From: Prevotella merdae
GTDB taxonomy: Bacteria; Bacteroidota; Bacteroidia; Bacteroidales; Bacteroidaceae
Length of the DNA stretch: 64,000 bases
NCBI RefSeq assembly: GCF_900290275.1
Contig: NZ_LT985324.1
Span: forward strand, 186,733 to 250,732
Direction of reading: 5' to 3'
Numbering within the stretch: the stretch's first letter is position 1; every line of letters starts with the position of its first letter. This document shows, in pieces, positions 44,157-54,254 of this stretch. A model generated the notes under the pieces. The model searched no databases, was not told the origin of the DNA, and worked only from the letters and a program-made list of their open reading frames with translations. Both the position numbers and the translations under genes were made by a program.

Positions 44157-44990
44157 ATGCCAATAGATATAAACTTTTCAAAAACAACAGAGCCAAGGCT
44201 CTTTACTTCTGACCTTGCATCGTATGTATTAGACCCGCAGGTTGTAAACTTTGGTGCCATTATGATATGTCGCCATGGCAAGGCATGTGTGCGTGTCAAT
44301 TTTGACGAGTGGCAGCTGTACGAAGGTGCTGTGTTGACGTTATTTCCAGGCGACGTTGTAAGCTTAGTGCAACATTGCGAGTTTGAGGTAGAGATGCTTC
44401 AATACGATGCTGTTATGTTGCGTGAGGCGAGCTTGCAGCTTGAGCAAACCGTATACGAGCAGTTGCGGGAAGATCGTTGCCGACAGGATTCGCTCGTTGT
44501 TACCGATATTATCAACTCCATGTTTCGTCTTTTACACGTCTACTTCGACCAGGTGGGCTGTGTCTGCATTGCCCAGCTTGTGTTGTTGCAGCTCAAGGCG
44601 TTCTTCATCGGATTTCATGAGTATTTGCAACGAACCCCTTCGGTACATCGTCAAGACAATTGTTCGCCACGTGTGCGACAATTGTTCAATAGGTTTATGA
44701 TGCTTGTTGAACGAGATTATAAAAAATCGCGCGACGTAAACTATTACGCCGCGCTACTTAATATCACTCCTAAGTATCTCACAGTTATAGTGCGTCAGAT
44801 AACGGGGCAGACACCCAAGCGCATTATCGACCACTACACGGTGTTGCAGTTGCGTCTTCGCTTGCGCAATAGCGAGTTTAGTATAAAGCAGATAGCATGG
44901 GAGTTTAATTTCTCTGATGTGTCTTTCTTCTGTCGTTTCTTCAAGCGGCATACGGGTATGTCGCCTATGGAAATGAGGGAGAAGGGGTAG
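44157..44990 (+). CDS. AraC-family regulator of the drug-export operon
   Basis: A 277-residue protein with an N-terminal cupin-like domain (FGAIMICRHGKACVRVNFDE) and a C-terminal double HTH (VNYYAALLNITPKYLTVIVR; FSIKQIAWEFNFSDVSFFCR then FFKRHTGMSPMEMR). The second helix has the usual FSDxSFFxRxFK signature. The ATG at 44157 is taken because the longer frame starts at TTG 44145 inside a TATTTG -7 element, which would leave a near-leaderless message. It diverges from tolC-emrA-emrB and probably activates it when a drug or bile-type ligand binds. Confidence 0.88.
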   Translation: MPIDINFSKTTEPRLFTSDLASYVLDPQVVNFGAIMICRHGKACVRVNFDEWQLYEGAVLTLFPGDVVSLVQHCEFEVEMLQYDAVMLREASLQLEQTVYEQLREDRCRQDSLVVTDIINSMFRLLHVYFDQVGCVCIAQLVLLQLKAFFIGFHEYLQRTPSVHRQDNCSPRVRQLFNRFMMLVERDYKKSRDVNYYAALLNITPKYLTVIVRQITGQTPKRIIDHYTVLQLRLRLRNSEFSIKQIAWEFNFSDVSFFCRFFKRHTGMSPMEMREKG

Positions 44991-45007
44991 GCATCAGGCC
45001 CTACCTC

Positions 45008-46351
45008 TTATTTCACAAACATATTGCGCTTGGGCATTTTGCTGCCAAACTTCTTGCGCAGCTTCTCAAACAGCGCCATAGTGTCCTTAGAGAATTCGTG
45101 TCCTTTCCATGTGCTTGTGTTTGTAATGAATACCCAGCACTCGCCATCGGCATATTTAAGGATAAGTGCAGCCGTTCCAACCAATGAGCCGGTGCGAATC
45201 CACGGACCACGTTTAGGTGTGAAGTTCCATCCCAATGAGAACTGATGGTTGGGCATTTCTTGTGTCATCATGCTCACAGCCTGTCGGCTAAGCACGTCTG
45301 GCACAGTAGGGTCGCCATCTATGGCAGCTACAAGTCGGCACACCTCTGCAGCCGAAGCAACCCATGCGCCAGCTCCAAGCGACGTTGTGATGTCGTTCTC
45401 GCCGTAGCATCTCACCACCATACGACCAGAGTTGTTAAACTCAGCTGCAGGCTCCGAACTTGAGTGCATATAGTATATCGACTCGTTATGTCGGCGGTCC
45501 TTAAGATAATTGCCAGCTATATGGAAGTCGTAACAGCCAGCAGGTTCTAGTACAAACTTCTGCATAAATCGTTCGTACGACATGCCAGTTCGCTTCTGTA
45601 TGATGAGCGACAGCAGTGTGTAGCCAATGTTGCAGTAGCGTTGTGCGGTTCCAGGTGTGTAGCCAAGGTGTCTTTTAAGAACAATACGCAGCAGTGTACG
45701 GTGGTCGGGTGGGGTAGTAAGATGATTCTGCTGCATTATGTATCGTGTAGAGAATATTGCATCACCGGCATAATTTGTAAATCCTGCCTTGTGTCGTAAC
45801 AATTGCTCAACGGTTATGTCGAAGTAGCGTTTGTCTCTGATAGAGTTTACGTAGAAAGTGTCGTTCAGAATGCCTTGCGGTCCAAACACCTTGTCAGACA
45901 ACTTAACCTTACCCATATCGCGCAACTTCATAATGCCCACTGCCGTTATCAGCTTTGAGCAAGATGCCATGCGCAGTATGTTGGATGGTTCCATAGGTAT
46001 CTGTTTGTCCTTGTCGGCAAAACCAAATCCGCGTGCATATATCAGCGAGTCGTGCCGCATTATGGCAAGCTGTGCACCATTAATCTCCCATCTTTTAAGG
46101 TATCGGCGCATAATAGAGTCCATAGGATGCAACTCTGGTTGTGCCGACATAGCATTGGTAAGGGTGTCGTTTAGATGCACACGGTGTGAAACCTCCTTAA
46201 TGGAGTCGTTCTCCTTACTGTCCTTGCTTGAGCACGACGCGCATGTACATCGACAGATACACATTATTATAAGTACAACAAAGGTGAGGCACCCCATGCA
46301 TGAGAGCCTCACCTTTGTGCGATATTGTTTTTTTATTCTGTATCCAAACAT
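45008..46351 (-). CDS. Serine beta-lactamase-like hydrolase (class C / penicillin-binding fold)
   Basis: A 447-residue protein with an N-terminal hydrophobic segment (MGCLTFVVLIIMCICR) and a Cys in TCASCSS that could be a lipobox. The catalytic motifs are SxxK in MASCSKLIT and YxN in RYCNIGYTLL; the third (KTG) motif is replaced, with RTGSLVG near the C terminus a candidate. This is the Beta-lactamase (PF00144) family, mostly peptidases or esterases. The start is uncertain: a perfect 13-bp hairpin (46278-46318) covers the first codons, and an ATG in its loop would drop 17 residues. The gene is 23 bp downstream of fhs. Confidence 0.8.
   Translation of the reverse strand: MFGYRIKKQYRTKVRLSCMGCLTFVVLIIMCICRCTCASCSSKDSKENDSIKEVSHRVHLNDTLTNAMSAQPELHPMDSIMRRYLKRWEINGAQLAIMRHDSLIYARGFGFADKDKQIPMEPSNILRMASCSKLITAVGIMKLRDMGKVKLSDKVFGPQGILNDTFYVNSIRDKRYFDITVEQLLRHKAGFTNYAGDAIFSTRYIMQQNHLTTPPDHRTLLRIVLKRHLGYTPGTAQRYCNIGYTLLSLIIQKRTGMSYERFMQKFVLEPAGCYDFHIAGNYLKDRRHNESIYYMHSSSEPAAEFNNSGRMVVRCYGENDITTSLGAGAWVASAAEVCRLVAAIDGDPTVPDVLSRQAVSMMTQEMPNHQFSLGWNFTPKRGPWIRTGSLVGTAALILKYADGECWVFITNTSTWKGHEFSKDTMALFEKLRKKFGSKMPKRNMFVK
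46278..46318 (-). promoter_or_regulatory. Perfect hairpin over the beta-lactamase-like gene start
   Basis: ACAAAGGTGAGGC and GCCTCACCTTTGT form a 13-bp perfect stem with a 15-nt loop containing an in-frame ATG. There is no T-tract on the minus strand, so simple fhs termination is not obvious; it may control translation. Confidence 0.45.
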
Positions 46352-46374
46352 TATTTATTATTGGTTTTTTGTAT

Positions 46375-48039
46375 TTAGGAGAGTCCTTCTATCTCTCCGT
46401 TCACGATGTCGATGTGCATCGCTGCTGGTACCTTTGGCAATCCAGGCATACGCATTATGTTTCCGGCAACTACAACAATCATCTCTGCACCAGCGTTGAT
46501 AACGATGTCGCGCACGTTGACATCGAATCCTGATGCCACGCAGTATTGCTTGGCGTCGGTAGAGAATGAATACTGTGTCTTGGCTATGCAGATCGGAAAC
46601 TTGTCGTAGCCCAACTCCTTAATCATCTGAAGTTTCTTCTTTGCTGGGGCTGCAAACGATACAGAAGCAGCACCGTATATGTTCTTTGCCACCTTCTCTA
46701 TCTTTTCCTCGGTAGCGTCCTCGTCGTCGTAAACAAACTGCAACGGCTTCGAAGGATTGTTTTCTATGGTGTTTACCACGAGATTGGCAAGATCTACAGC
46801 TCCTGCGCTGCCTTCTGCATAAGCGTCGTTTTCTGCAAAACCAACACCTATTTCGGCACAATAGTCCTTAACAGCTTGTATCTCTTCTGATACGTCGCCA
46901 GCATAGCGGTTGAATGCTACTAGTACAGTCTGACCATACGACTGCAGATTCTTTATGTGCTTGTCGAGGTTGGCAAGACCCTTAACCAGTCCCTCGCGGT
47001 TAGGCTTCTTGATATCCTCTACAGCCACACCGCCATGCATCTTCAATCCCTGTGCTGTTGCCACGATAATGGTGAGCTTAGGCTGCAATCCACTCTTACG
47101 ACACTTGATGTCGTAGAACTTCTCTGCACCCAAATCGGCACCGAATCCAGCCTCTGTTATAACATAATCGCCGTAGGTCATGGCCATCTTTGTAGCAAGT
47201 ACTGAGTTGCATCCGTGTGCAATGTTGGCAAACGGACCTCCGTGTACAAAGGCAGCTGTATTCTCTGTTGTCTGTACTAAGTTAGGCGAAAGAGCGTCAC
47301 GCAACAATACAGTTATTGCCCCTGCCACGCCAAGGTCTTTAACGGTGAATGGCTTGCCGTCAACGGTATATCCAAGAAGTATATTCTCTATGCGGCGACG
47401 CAAATCGTCCTCGTCTTTTGACAAACATAGGATAGCCATAATCTCTGAAGCTGGTGTAATGTCGAATCCAGACTCGCGAACGATGCCATTGGCTTTGCCT
47501 CCCATACCAGTTACAATGTCGCGTAGACCGCGGTCGTTAACGTCGAGCACTCGGTTCCATAACACTTCACGCAAGGCGAATCCATTGTCGCGATTCTGAT
47601 ACATATAGTTGTCAAGAAGTGCGGTTATTGTGTTGTGTGCGGAAGTTATGGCGTGGAAGTCGCCTGTGAAGTGTAGGTTTATCTTGTCCATAGGTAGCAC
47701 CTGTGTTCTGCCGCCTCCGCATGCGCCACCCTTCAGTCCGAATACCGGACCAAGAGAAGGTTCGCGTAGTGCGCATATAGCTTTCTTTCCGATACGGTTC
47801 AAGCCGAGTGCCAAACCAATGGTTACGGTTGTCTTGCCTATTCCTGCTTTAGTTGGGGTGATTGCTGTTACGAGAATAAGGTTGCTTTTCCTCACTTTGT
47901 CCTCATCTATAAGACGTGTTGGGACTTTTGCCATGTAGTGGCCGTAATGTTCTAGCTCCTTAGCCGGAATGCCATACTTAGTTGCTACTGTTTCAATTTC
48001 CTCGAGCTTGGTGCTGCGAGCAATTTCGATGTCTGTCAT
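46375..48039 (-). CDS. fhs: Formate--tetrahydrofolate ligase
   Basis: A 554-residue enzyme that makes 10-formyl-tetrahydrofolate from formate, ATP and THF, supplying one-carbon units for purines. The P-loop [39 protein letters not shown], and [20 protein letters not shown] are diagnostic; size is normal (about 556). -7 box TACCTTTG at 48074-48081. Downstream is the beta-lactamase-like gene. Confidence 0.97.
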   Translation of the reverse strand: MTDIEIARSTKLEEIETVATKYGIPAKELEHYGHYMAKVPTRLIDEDKVRKSNLILVTAITPTKAGIGKTTVTIGLALGLNRIGKKAICALREPSLGPVFGLKGGACGGGRTQVLPMDKINLHFTGDFHAITSAHNTITALLDNYMYQNRDNGFALREVLWNRVLDVNDRGLRDIVTGMGGKANGIVRESGFDITPASEIMAILCLSKDEDDLRRRIENILLGYTVDGKPFTVKDLGVAGAITVLLRDALSPNLVQTTENTAAFVHGGPFANIAHGCNSVLATKMAMTYGDYVITEAGFGADLGAEKFYDIKCRKSGLQPKLTIIVATAQGLKMHGGVAVEDIKKPNREGLVKGLANLDKHIKNLQSYGQTVLVAFNRYAGDVSEEIQAVKDYCAEIGVGFAENDAYAEGSAGAVDLANLVVNTIENNPSKPLQFVYDDEDATEEKIEKVAKNIYGAASVSFAAPAKKKLQMIKELGYDKFPICIAKTQYSFSTDAKQYCVASGFDVNVRDIVINAGAEMIVVVAGNIMRMPGLPKVPAAMHIDIVNGEIEGLS

Positions 48040-48073
48040 TGTAAAAATAAAAATATTAGTAGATAACTCAGTG

Positions 48074-48081
48074 CAAAGGTA
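48074..48081 (-). promoter_or_regulatory. -7 box of fhs
   Basis: TACCTTTG on the minus strand, about 35 bp before the ATG at 48039. Confidence 0.5.
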
Positions 48082-48098
48082 CTAAAAATAAATTTTAT

Positions 48099-48950
48099 CT
48101 AATACTCGTCATCGTCTTTTATTGACTTCTCGAAGATTATTTCTGGGCTTGGCACCCCTCTCTTCATATCTTTATACGCCTTTGTCAGGTCTGAGTTGTC
48201 TATTGTAATGTCTGGTCTTACTGGTCGTCCAGGGTTGGTGGTTGAGTGCGAGAAGAGCCATTCGTATGTTTTTCGCATGTATAATATGCGAGCCAAGGCT
48301 CCGTGGGATGCACCACGCAGCCAGTCGAAACGTAAGCGTTTGTCGTTGTTGGTATCTTGTAATTCTTTTACAACAACTTGCGACTGCTTTACCGATACAG
48401 CCCTATCGCCTGTTCCATGTATTATCCATAGAGGCAGACGTCCCAGTCCACTTTTGTCCTTGGCAGAGCATCCTCCGCACAGTGCCATTGCTGCCGCTAT
48501 CTTGTCAGGATAGGCTGCCGCAAAGTCCATGGTGCCATAACCGCCAAGCGACATTCCTAGCACATACACACGTGTAGAGTCCATGGCATAGTTCTTTTTG
48601 GTCCATTCAAGGATGTCATTAAGTTTGTCGGGATTCCAAGCTCCGCCTGGGTTTTGTGGCACAATAACAAGTGCATCTATCTGACGTCCGCGTACAATTG
48701 CATCGAGCGGGCCATATCGGCGTGAGCGATTCATATCCTTGGAACATAGGCTTGCTCCATGCAGAAACATTACAACGGGTGTTGACTCAAGCGAGTAATA
48801 ATAGTCGGTTGGAGTGTATACCCAAAAGTCGTAGCCGCCAGGTATCTCACCTTTTACTGGTCTAAGAAAGTCGTATTGAGCCTTGGCTGTAGTGCTAAAA
48901 ATCAGCATACAAGCCAAGGCCAATAGTATCATTAATGTATTTTTCTTCAT
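48099..48950 (-). CDS. Secreted alpha/beta-hydrolase (esterase/peptidase S9-like)
   Basis: From ATG 48950 a 283-residue protein with a signal peptide (MKKNTLMILLALACMLIFS, cleavage after AKAQ). The nucleophile elbow is GMSLGGYGTMDFA, the oxyanion region VVMFLHGASL, the acid lies in WIIHGTGDRAVSV and the His in GASHGALARI. The layout is that of feruloyl-esterase or PHB-depolymerase-like hydrolases (dienelactone-hydrolase fold). A short tail (KSIKDDDEY) follows. Carbohydrate esterase activity is possible; unproven. Confidence 0.8.
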   Translation of the reverse strand: MKKNTLMILLALACMLIFSTTAKAQYDFLRPVKGEIPGGYDFWVYTPTDYYYSLESTPVVMFLHGASLCSKDMNRSRRYGPLDAIVRGRQIDALVIVPQNPGGAWNPDKLNDILEWTKKNYAMDSTRVYVLGMSLGGYGTMDFAAAYPDKIAAAMALCGGCSAKDKSGLGRLPLWIIHGTGDRAVSVKQSQVVVKELQDTNNDKRLRFDWLRGASHGALARILYMRKTYEWLFSHSTTNPGRPVRPDITIDNSDLTKAYKDMKRGVPSPEIIFEKSIKDDDEY

Positions 48951-49050
48951 AGTTGTATTGATTTTTAATGTCACTTTTTGGGGGATAACTGCAAAGCTAC
49001 ATTAAAAACTCGAAACAACCAACTTTTTGTGTTTTTTTAGTTATTGCCAC

Positions 49051-50916
49051 TTATTCAACAGTAACGCTCTTTGCCAAGTTTCGTGGCATATCTACGTTAA
49101 GTCCTTTGTCTACTGCCACGTAGTAGGCCAGTATCTGTAGCGGCACAACGCTGAGAAGCGGTACAAGGCAATTCTCGGTTTTAGGTATTTCGATAACGTT
49201 ATCGGCAATCTCGCGAACATGCTCATCGCCTTCTGTCACGATAGCCAAGATGCGGCCTTTGCGCGACTTCACCTCCTGCATATTCGATATAATCTTCTCG
49301 TATAGCTTGTGGTGAGTGGCAATAAAGACGATAGGCATGTCCTGGTCGACAAGAGCGATAGGGCCGTGTTTCATCTCGGCAGCTGGATACCCCTCGGCAT
49401 GTATGTAGCTTATCTCTTTAAGTTTAAGAGCACCCTCAAGAGCTACAGGATAGTTGAAGCCACGTCCAAGGTACAGGAAGTTGTGTGCGTAAGTGAACAT
49501 TTTGGCAAGGTTGGCTATTTTCTCCGTTACCTCAAGCTCTTTCTCCATCTTTGTAGGAATAAGTGCCAATTCGCCTATAATCTTGTGGTATTCGCTGTCG
49601 GAAAGTGTGCCTGTCTCGTGTCCCAATGCCAATGCAAATAGTGTGAGCATGGCAACCTGACCTGTAAACGCCTTGGTACTTGCTACTCCAATCTCGGGGC
49701 CAACGTGCAGATAGATACCAGTATCAGTTTCGCGAGCTATGGATGAGCCTACTGCATTGACAATACCAAATATCAAGGCGCCGTGCTGCTTGGCAAGTTG
49801 TATTGCGGCTAGAGTGTCTGCTGTCTCGCCACTTTGTGATATAGCTATCACTACATCGTCCTTGTCTACTACAGGGTTGTTGTATCTGAATTCGCTTGCA
49901 TACTCTACACTTACTCTCTTGCGGCACATGCTTTCGATGAGTTGCTTGCCTATGAGTCCGGCATGCCAGCTTGTACCGCATCCCAGGATTATGATGTTGC
50001 GTGCGTTTACAAGTCGATCACGATAGTCGCGTAAAGCTGACAGCACAATTCTATTGTTCTCAGGATGCTCAGCGTTGGCTATAAGTCGACCGCTCATAGC
50101 GTCGCGTAAGCAGTTGGGCTGTTCGTATATTTCCTTAAGCATAAAGTGGTCGAATCCGCCTTTGCTCAGTTTTGATATGTCCATATCAACTGTCTTGATG
50201 TCAAACTGGCATTGCTTGTTGCTATGATTAACTATGTGTAAGCCGTTGTTGATGCTGATGTCGGCTATCTGTCCGTCGTCTAGATATACCACCTTGTCGG
50301 TATGCTCAACTATAGGTGTGGCATCACTTGCTATGAAAAACTCTTTCTTGTCCTTGCCTACGCCTACAACAAGTGGGCTAGACTGGCGTGCAGCTACCAA
50401 ATGATGCGGATTCTTCTTCTCTGTCACAACAATGGCGTAAGCACCTATCACGTCGTTAAGGGCTGAGCAAACGGCACTAAGAAGATTTGAGCCATTGTTA
50501 TTGTAATAGTAGTCGATGAGCTGGCACAGCACCTCGGTATCTGTGGTGCTGTTAAACATATAGCCACGATCTACTAGTTGCTGCTTCAATACCTGATAGT
50601 TCTCGATAATGCCGTTATGAACTATGGCTATATTGCCGTCCATTGACACATGGGGATGCGCGTTTTTTACTGAGGGCTCTCCGTGTGTAGCCCAGCGTGT
50701 ATGCGCTATACCCACATGACCTTCTATATCCTTGCCATCGACAAGGGTTTCAAGGTTGGCCACTTTGCCAGTTGTCTTGTATACATTCAGTTCGCCTTGA
50801 TCTTTAACTAAAGCCACGCCGGCACTATCGTAGCCGCGATACTCCAGTTTTTTTAAACCTTCGATAAGAATGGGAAAAGCTTGCTTTTCGCCAATGTATC
50901 CAACGATTCCACACAT
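49051..50916 (-). CDS. glmS: Glutamine--fructose-6-phosphate aminotransferase
   Basis: A 621-residue enzyme that makes glucosamine-6-phosphate for peptidoglycan and LPS. Cys2 in MCGIVGYIGEK is the glutaminase nucleophile, LEYRGYDSAGV follows, then GEPSVKNAHPH; two SIS domains contain IILGCGTSWHAG and VASTKAFTGQVA; the end is LAKSVTVE. The promoter TTTG-N19-TACTTTTG is at 51005-51035. The leader of about 80 nt shows no sign of a glmS ribozyme. Confidence 0.97.
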   Translation of the reverse strand: MCGIVGYIGEKQAFPILIEGLKKLEYRGYDSAGVALVKDQGELNVYKTTGKVANLETLVDGKDIEGHVGIAHTRWATHGEPSVKNAHPHVSMDGNIAIVHNGIIENYQVLKQQLVDRGYMFNSTTDTEVLCQLIDYYYNNNGSNLLSAVCSALNDVIGAYAIVVTEKKNPHHLVAARQSSPLVVGVGKDKKEFFIASDATPIVEHTDKVVYLDDGQIADISINNGLHIVNHSNKQCQFDIKTVDMDISKLSKGGFDHFMLKEIYEQPNCLRDAMSGRLIANAEHPENNRIVLSALRDYRDRLVNARNIIILGCGTSWHAGLIGKQLIESMCRKRVSVEYASEFRYNNPVVDKDDVVIAISQSGETADTLAAIQLAKQHGALIFGIVNAVGSSIARETDTGIYLHVGPEIGVASTKAFTGQVAMLTLFALALGHETGTLSDSEYHKIIGELALIPTKMEKELEVTEKIANLAKMFTYAHNFLYLGRGFNYPVALEGALKLKEISYIHAEGYPAAEMKHGPIALVDQDMPIVFIATHHKLYEKIISNMQEVKSRKGRILAIVTEGDEHVREIADNVIEIPKTENCLVPLLSVVPLQILAYYVAVDKGLNVDMPRNLAKSVTVE

Positions 50917-51004
50917 AAATCTAACTCATTAAAATTCAACAATCTTTAAAAAATAACTATCTGTTTCTGTGCTTTTCAGATTAATTTTGTGTCTTTATGA
51001 CATG

Positions 51005-51035
51005 CAAAAGTAATATAAAATGATAAAACGTCAAA
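51005..51035 (-). promoter_or_regulatory. Promoter of glmS
   Basis: On the minus strand TTTG (51032-51035) and TACTTTTG (51005-51012) with a 19-bp spacer. Confidence 0.6.
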
Positions 51036-51145
51036 ATATTATGCCGAAAAAATATACATATAAATGCAAATGCAGCAAAATTTTAATATAAATAATTGTG
51101 GCATTTGTTTTTTTTTCGTACATTTACAACTTTAATAATAATATT

Positions 51146-51805
51146 ATGGAAGCAACATATTTTGAACTGACAGTTCGTCTGTCGCTTGCCCTCATTCTTG
51201 GAGGGGCTATAGGCATAGAGCGTGAGTACAGAGCCAAGGAGGCTGGATTTCGCACGCATTTCCTCGTAGCTTTGGGCAGTGCATTGTTCTGCATCGTGTC
51301 ACAGTATGGTTTTGGTATCGATCTTAAAGACTCGTCGCGTGTGGCGGCTCAGGTGGTCTCGGGTATAGGATTCCTTGGAGCTGGCACCATTATCTTCCAG
51401 AAGAATGTGGTGCGTGGACTTACCACAGCTGCCGGATTATGGGTTACGGCTGCCATAGGTTTGGCTTGTGGCACAGGCATGTATGTTGCTGCAGCTGTGG
51501 CTACAGCCATGGTGATGCTTGGACTTGAGGTGTTGCACGCTCTTATTCCACAGCACGGTATAACCACTGTGGAGTTGTCGTTCTCGGCGCCTACCAAGGA
51601 GAGTGTGTGGATTTTCATTAACCGTATAAAGCATGATGGGGGAGAGGTGCAGTCGTATGAGCTGCGCGATCGCCGTACATCAAAGGGCGAATTTATAGAT
51701 GCCAACATACAGCTAAAGATGAAGCGTGATGAGGCGAGCAATAATCGAATTATCGAATACCTAAGAGAGTTTACTGACGTTACGATGTCGGCTGCCGAGG
51801 GATGA
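51146..51805 (+). CDS. MgtC/SapB family inner-membrane protein
   Basis: From ATG 51146 (MEATYFELTVRLSLALI) a 219-residue protein: four to five helices with the MgtC signature (LALILGGAIGIEREYRAKEA, GFRTHFLVALGSALF, VVSGIGFLGAGTIIF, GLTTAAGLWVTAAIGLA) and a C-terminal cytoplasmic ACT-like domain (VELSFSAPTKESVWIFINRI). MgtC proteins are linked to magnesium and phosphate homeostasis and to inhibition of the F-type ATPase; the exact role here is unknown. The longer frame to 51098 lacks a sensible start. It is followed by a DPP gene 39 bp on. Confidence 0.9.
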   Translation: MEATYFELTVRLSLALILGGAIGIEREYRAKEAGFRTHFLVALGSALFCIVSQYGFGIDLKDSSRVAAQVVSGIGFLGAGTIIFQKNVVRGLTTAAGLWVTAAIGLACGTGMYVAAAVATAMVMLGLEVLHALIPQHGITTVELSFSAPTKESVWIFINRIKHDGGEVQSYELRDRRTSKGEFIDANIQLKMKRDEASNNRIIEYLREFTDVTMSAAEG

Positions 51806-51844
51806 TATGAGAAATCAGAACAACAAATTAATTAAATAATAACA

Positions 51845-54040
51845 ATGAAACGCTTATTAGTTTTTTTCACAGCATTACTTATGTTTGCTACAACAATGTC
51901 GGCTGGCGGCAAGCTCACTGTACGCGACATTACCGGCTCTAAGTTCTCAGCGAAAATGGTGCAAGGTATGAATCCTATTGCAGGAACCGATACCTATGCT
52001 CGTATTGAGGGCAAAAAGATTGTGAGTTATTCGTTCAAGACTGGCAAGCAGGTTGGCGTGCTATTCGATGCCGACAACACACTTGGCAAGAAGATCGACA
52101 GTTTTGACAGTTACTCGTTTTCGCCTGACGGTAAGCGCATGCTTATACAGACCAAGACAGAGCGCATATACCGCCGCTCTTACAAGGCTGTATTCTACAT
52201 TTATAATATAGCTTCGCGCCGTCTCGACCCTCTGAGCGATGGTGGTCCGCAGCAGATTCCTACATGGTCGGAGGATGGACAGCAGGTGGCTTTCGTTCGC
52301 GACAACAACATATTCCTTGTTAAACTGTTGTACGACAATGCCGAAATTCAGGTAACAAAGGATGGCAAGTTCAACGAGGTTATCAACGGATTGCCCGACT
52401 GGGTTAACGAGGAGGAACTTGGCTTCAATAAGGCTCTTACCTTCAATGCCGACGGCACTATGTTGTGTTGGTTGCGCTACGACGAGTCGAAGGTAAAGAC
52501 CTACTCGCTGCAGATGTACAAAGGTTTGGCTCCTGAGAATGAGGAGTATGCCGACTATCCTGGTGAATACTCTTACAAGTATCCTAAGGCAGGACATGAT
52601 AACAGTGTGGTTTCGGCTTGGAGCTACGACATAAAGTCGCACAAGATAAATCGCCTTCAGGTGCCTATGGATGCAGATGGTTATATGCCCCGCATCAAGA
52701 TGACCGATGATCCCACACGCATCATTATCTATACAATGAATCGTCATCAGGACCAGTTGTGTCTCTATTCTGTCAATCCACGCACTACGGTAGCCCAACT
52801 TATTATAAAGGAAGAGGTGCCTAAGTATGTCAAGGAAGAGGCTATGGAGAACATACGTTTTATTGGCAACAATATTCTTTTGCCAAGCGATCGTTCGGGC
52901 TATATGAACCTTTATGTATATAATATGAACGGTCAGCTTCAGCGTACTATCGGTGGCAACTTCGACATTACAGCTGTATATGGTTATGATGCTAAGACGG
53001 GTGATGTTTATTATCAGGCTGCCGCTCTGGGAGCTACAGACAGACAGATATATGTGTCGCACAAGAATGGTAAAACTGTTCGCCTAACAGATAAGGAGGG
53101 ATGGAACACGGCTGTCTTCTCGGGCGATTACCAGTATTTTGTCAATACATGGAGCGACTACAATACACCTTATATATTTACTACACGCACTCGCGACGGC
53201 AAGGTAGTGTCGACTCTTGAGGACAACAGCGACCTACGCAAGACTATTGCCGAGTATGGTTTCTGTAAGCGCGAGGCTTTCTCGTTCACAACATCAGAGG
53301 GTGTTACACTTAACGGATGGATGATGAAGCCACAGAACTTTGACGCTTCAAAGAAGTATCCTGTCATTATGCACCAATATAGCGGACCAGGCAGCCAGCA
53401 GGTTACAAACGCTTGGAGCGCAGGTTCAATGGGGCAGGGTGGTGCCTTCGACTCGTATCTAGCTCAGCATGGCTTTATACTTGTTTGTGTTGACGGACGT
53501 GGTACAGGCGGACGTGGTGCCGAGTTTGAGAAGTGCACTTACTTGAAGATTGGCGATCTTGAGTCGAAAGACCAGGTTGAGACTGCCTTGTATCTTGGCT
53601 CACTGCCATTTGTTGACAAGGATCGCATTGGCATCTGGGGATGGAGCTTTGGAGGATTCAACACTCTTATGAGTATGAGTGAGGGCCGTCCAGTGTTCCG
53701 TGCCGGTGTGGCTATAGCCGCTCCTACCAACTGGAAGTTCTACGATACTATATATACCGAACGCTATATGCGCACTCCGAAGGAGAATCCTGACGGTTAT
53801 GCCACTAATCCTATAGAACGTGTAGCCAAGTTGCATGGTGCGTTGCTCCTTTGCCATGGCACAGCCGATGACAATGTGCATCCGCAGAACGTATACGAGT
53901 ATGCTGAGGCTCTTGTTCAGGCCGATAAGGACTTCCGCGAGTTATTGTATACCAACCGCAATCACAGTATCTATGGTGCCAATACTCGCAACCACTTGCT
54001 GCGTCAGGTAGCCAATTTCTTTATAACTGAATTAAAGTAA
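51845..54040 (+). CDS. Dipeptidyl peptidase IV (S9 family)
   Basis: A 731-residue secreted serine peptidase that releases X-Pro dipeptides. Signal peptide MKRLLVFFTALLMFATTMSA; beta-propeller (about 40-470) with the substrate-binding double Glu in DWVNEEELGF; catalytic domain with Ser601 in GWSFGGF (GWSYGG in most), Asp in HGTADDNVH and His in NRNHSIYG. It is part of the periplasmic peptide-degrading set of asaccharolytic and proteolytic Bacteroidota. Its position after mgtC could reflect an operon, but a promoter in the 39-bp gap cannot be excluded. Confidence 0.95.
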   Translation: MKRLLVFFTALLMFATTMSAGGKLTVRDITGSKFSAKMVQGMNPIAGTDTYARIEGKKIVSYSFKTGKQVGVLFDADNTLGKKIDSFDSYSFSPDGKRMLIQTKTERIYRRSYKAVFYIYNIASRRLDPLSDGGPQQIPTWSEDGQQVAFVRDNNIFLVKLLYDNAEIQVTKDGKFNEVINGLPDWVNEEELGFNKALTFNADGTMLCWLRYDESKVKTYSLQMYKGLAPENEEYADYPGEYSYKYPKAGHDNSVVSAWSYDIKSHKINRLQVPMDADGYMPRIKMTDDPTRIIIYTMNRHQDQLCLYSVNPRTTVAQLIIKEEVPKYVKEEAMENIRFIGNNILLPSDRSGYMNLYVYNMNGQLQRTIGGNFDITAVYGYDAKTGDVYYQAAALGATDRQIYVSHKNGKTVRLTDKEGWNTAVFSGDYQYFVNTWSDYNTPYIFTTRTRDGKVVSTLEDNSDLRKTIAEYGFCKREAFSFTTSEGVTLNGWMMKPQNFDASKKYPVIMHQYSGPGSQQVTNAWSAGSMGQGGAFDSYLAQHGFILVCVDGRGTGGRGAEFEKCTYLKIGDLESKDQVETALYLGSLPFVDKDRIGIWGWSFGGFNTLMSMSEGRPVFRAGVAIAAPTNWKFYDTIYTERYMRTPKENPDGYATNPIERVAKLHGALLLCHGTADDNVHPQNVYEYAEALVQADKDFRELLYTNRNHSIYGANTRNHLLRQVANFFITELK

Positions 54041-54122
54041 ATATTTGGTCCTTGACTTAAGAAGAAAAATGATAACGTATATGGATTTATGTAGCCACAG
54101 AATCTAAATGAGCCACCAAAAA

Positions 54123-54172
54123 TAACGTCAATTATACGAACTTTATACGTTAGGTCCGTGTAATTGACGTTA
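54123..54172. terminator. Hairpin between convergent DPP IV and RNA helicase genes
   Basis: TAACGTCAATTATACG (54123-54138) and CGTGTAATTGACGTTA (54157-54172) pair over 16 bp with one G-T pair. It is 83 bp after the DPP stop. The flanks are AT-rich rather than clear T-tracts. Confidence 0.6.
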
Positions 54173-54254
54173 ATTGTTTATTTGATATTTACAATTTTTA
54201 ATTGCTTATAATCGTAATAATACCATCATTTGTATTTAAATGATAATATTATTG

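Noticed and set aside
50917..51004. glmS ribozyme/riboswitch
   Set aside because: The leader of about 80 nt is AT-rich and shows no ribozyme core.
52061..53062. 333-residue minus-strand ORF
   Set aside because: Antisense to the dipeptidyl peptidase gene; no known domain.
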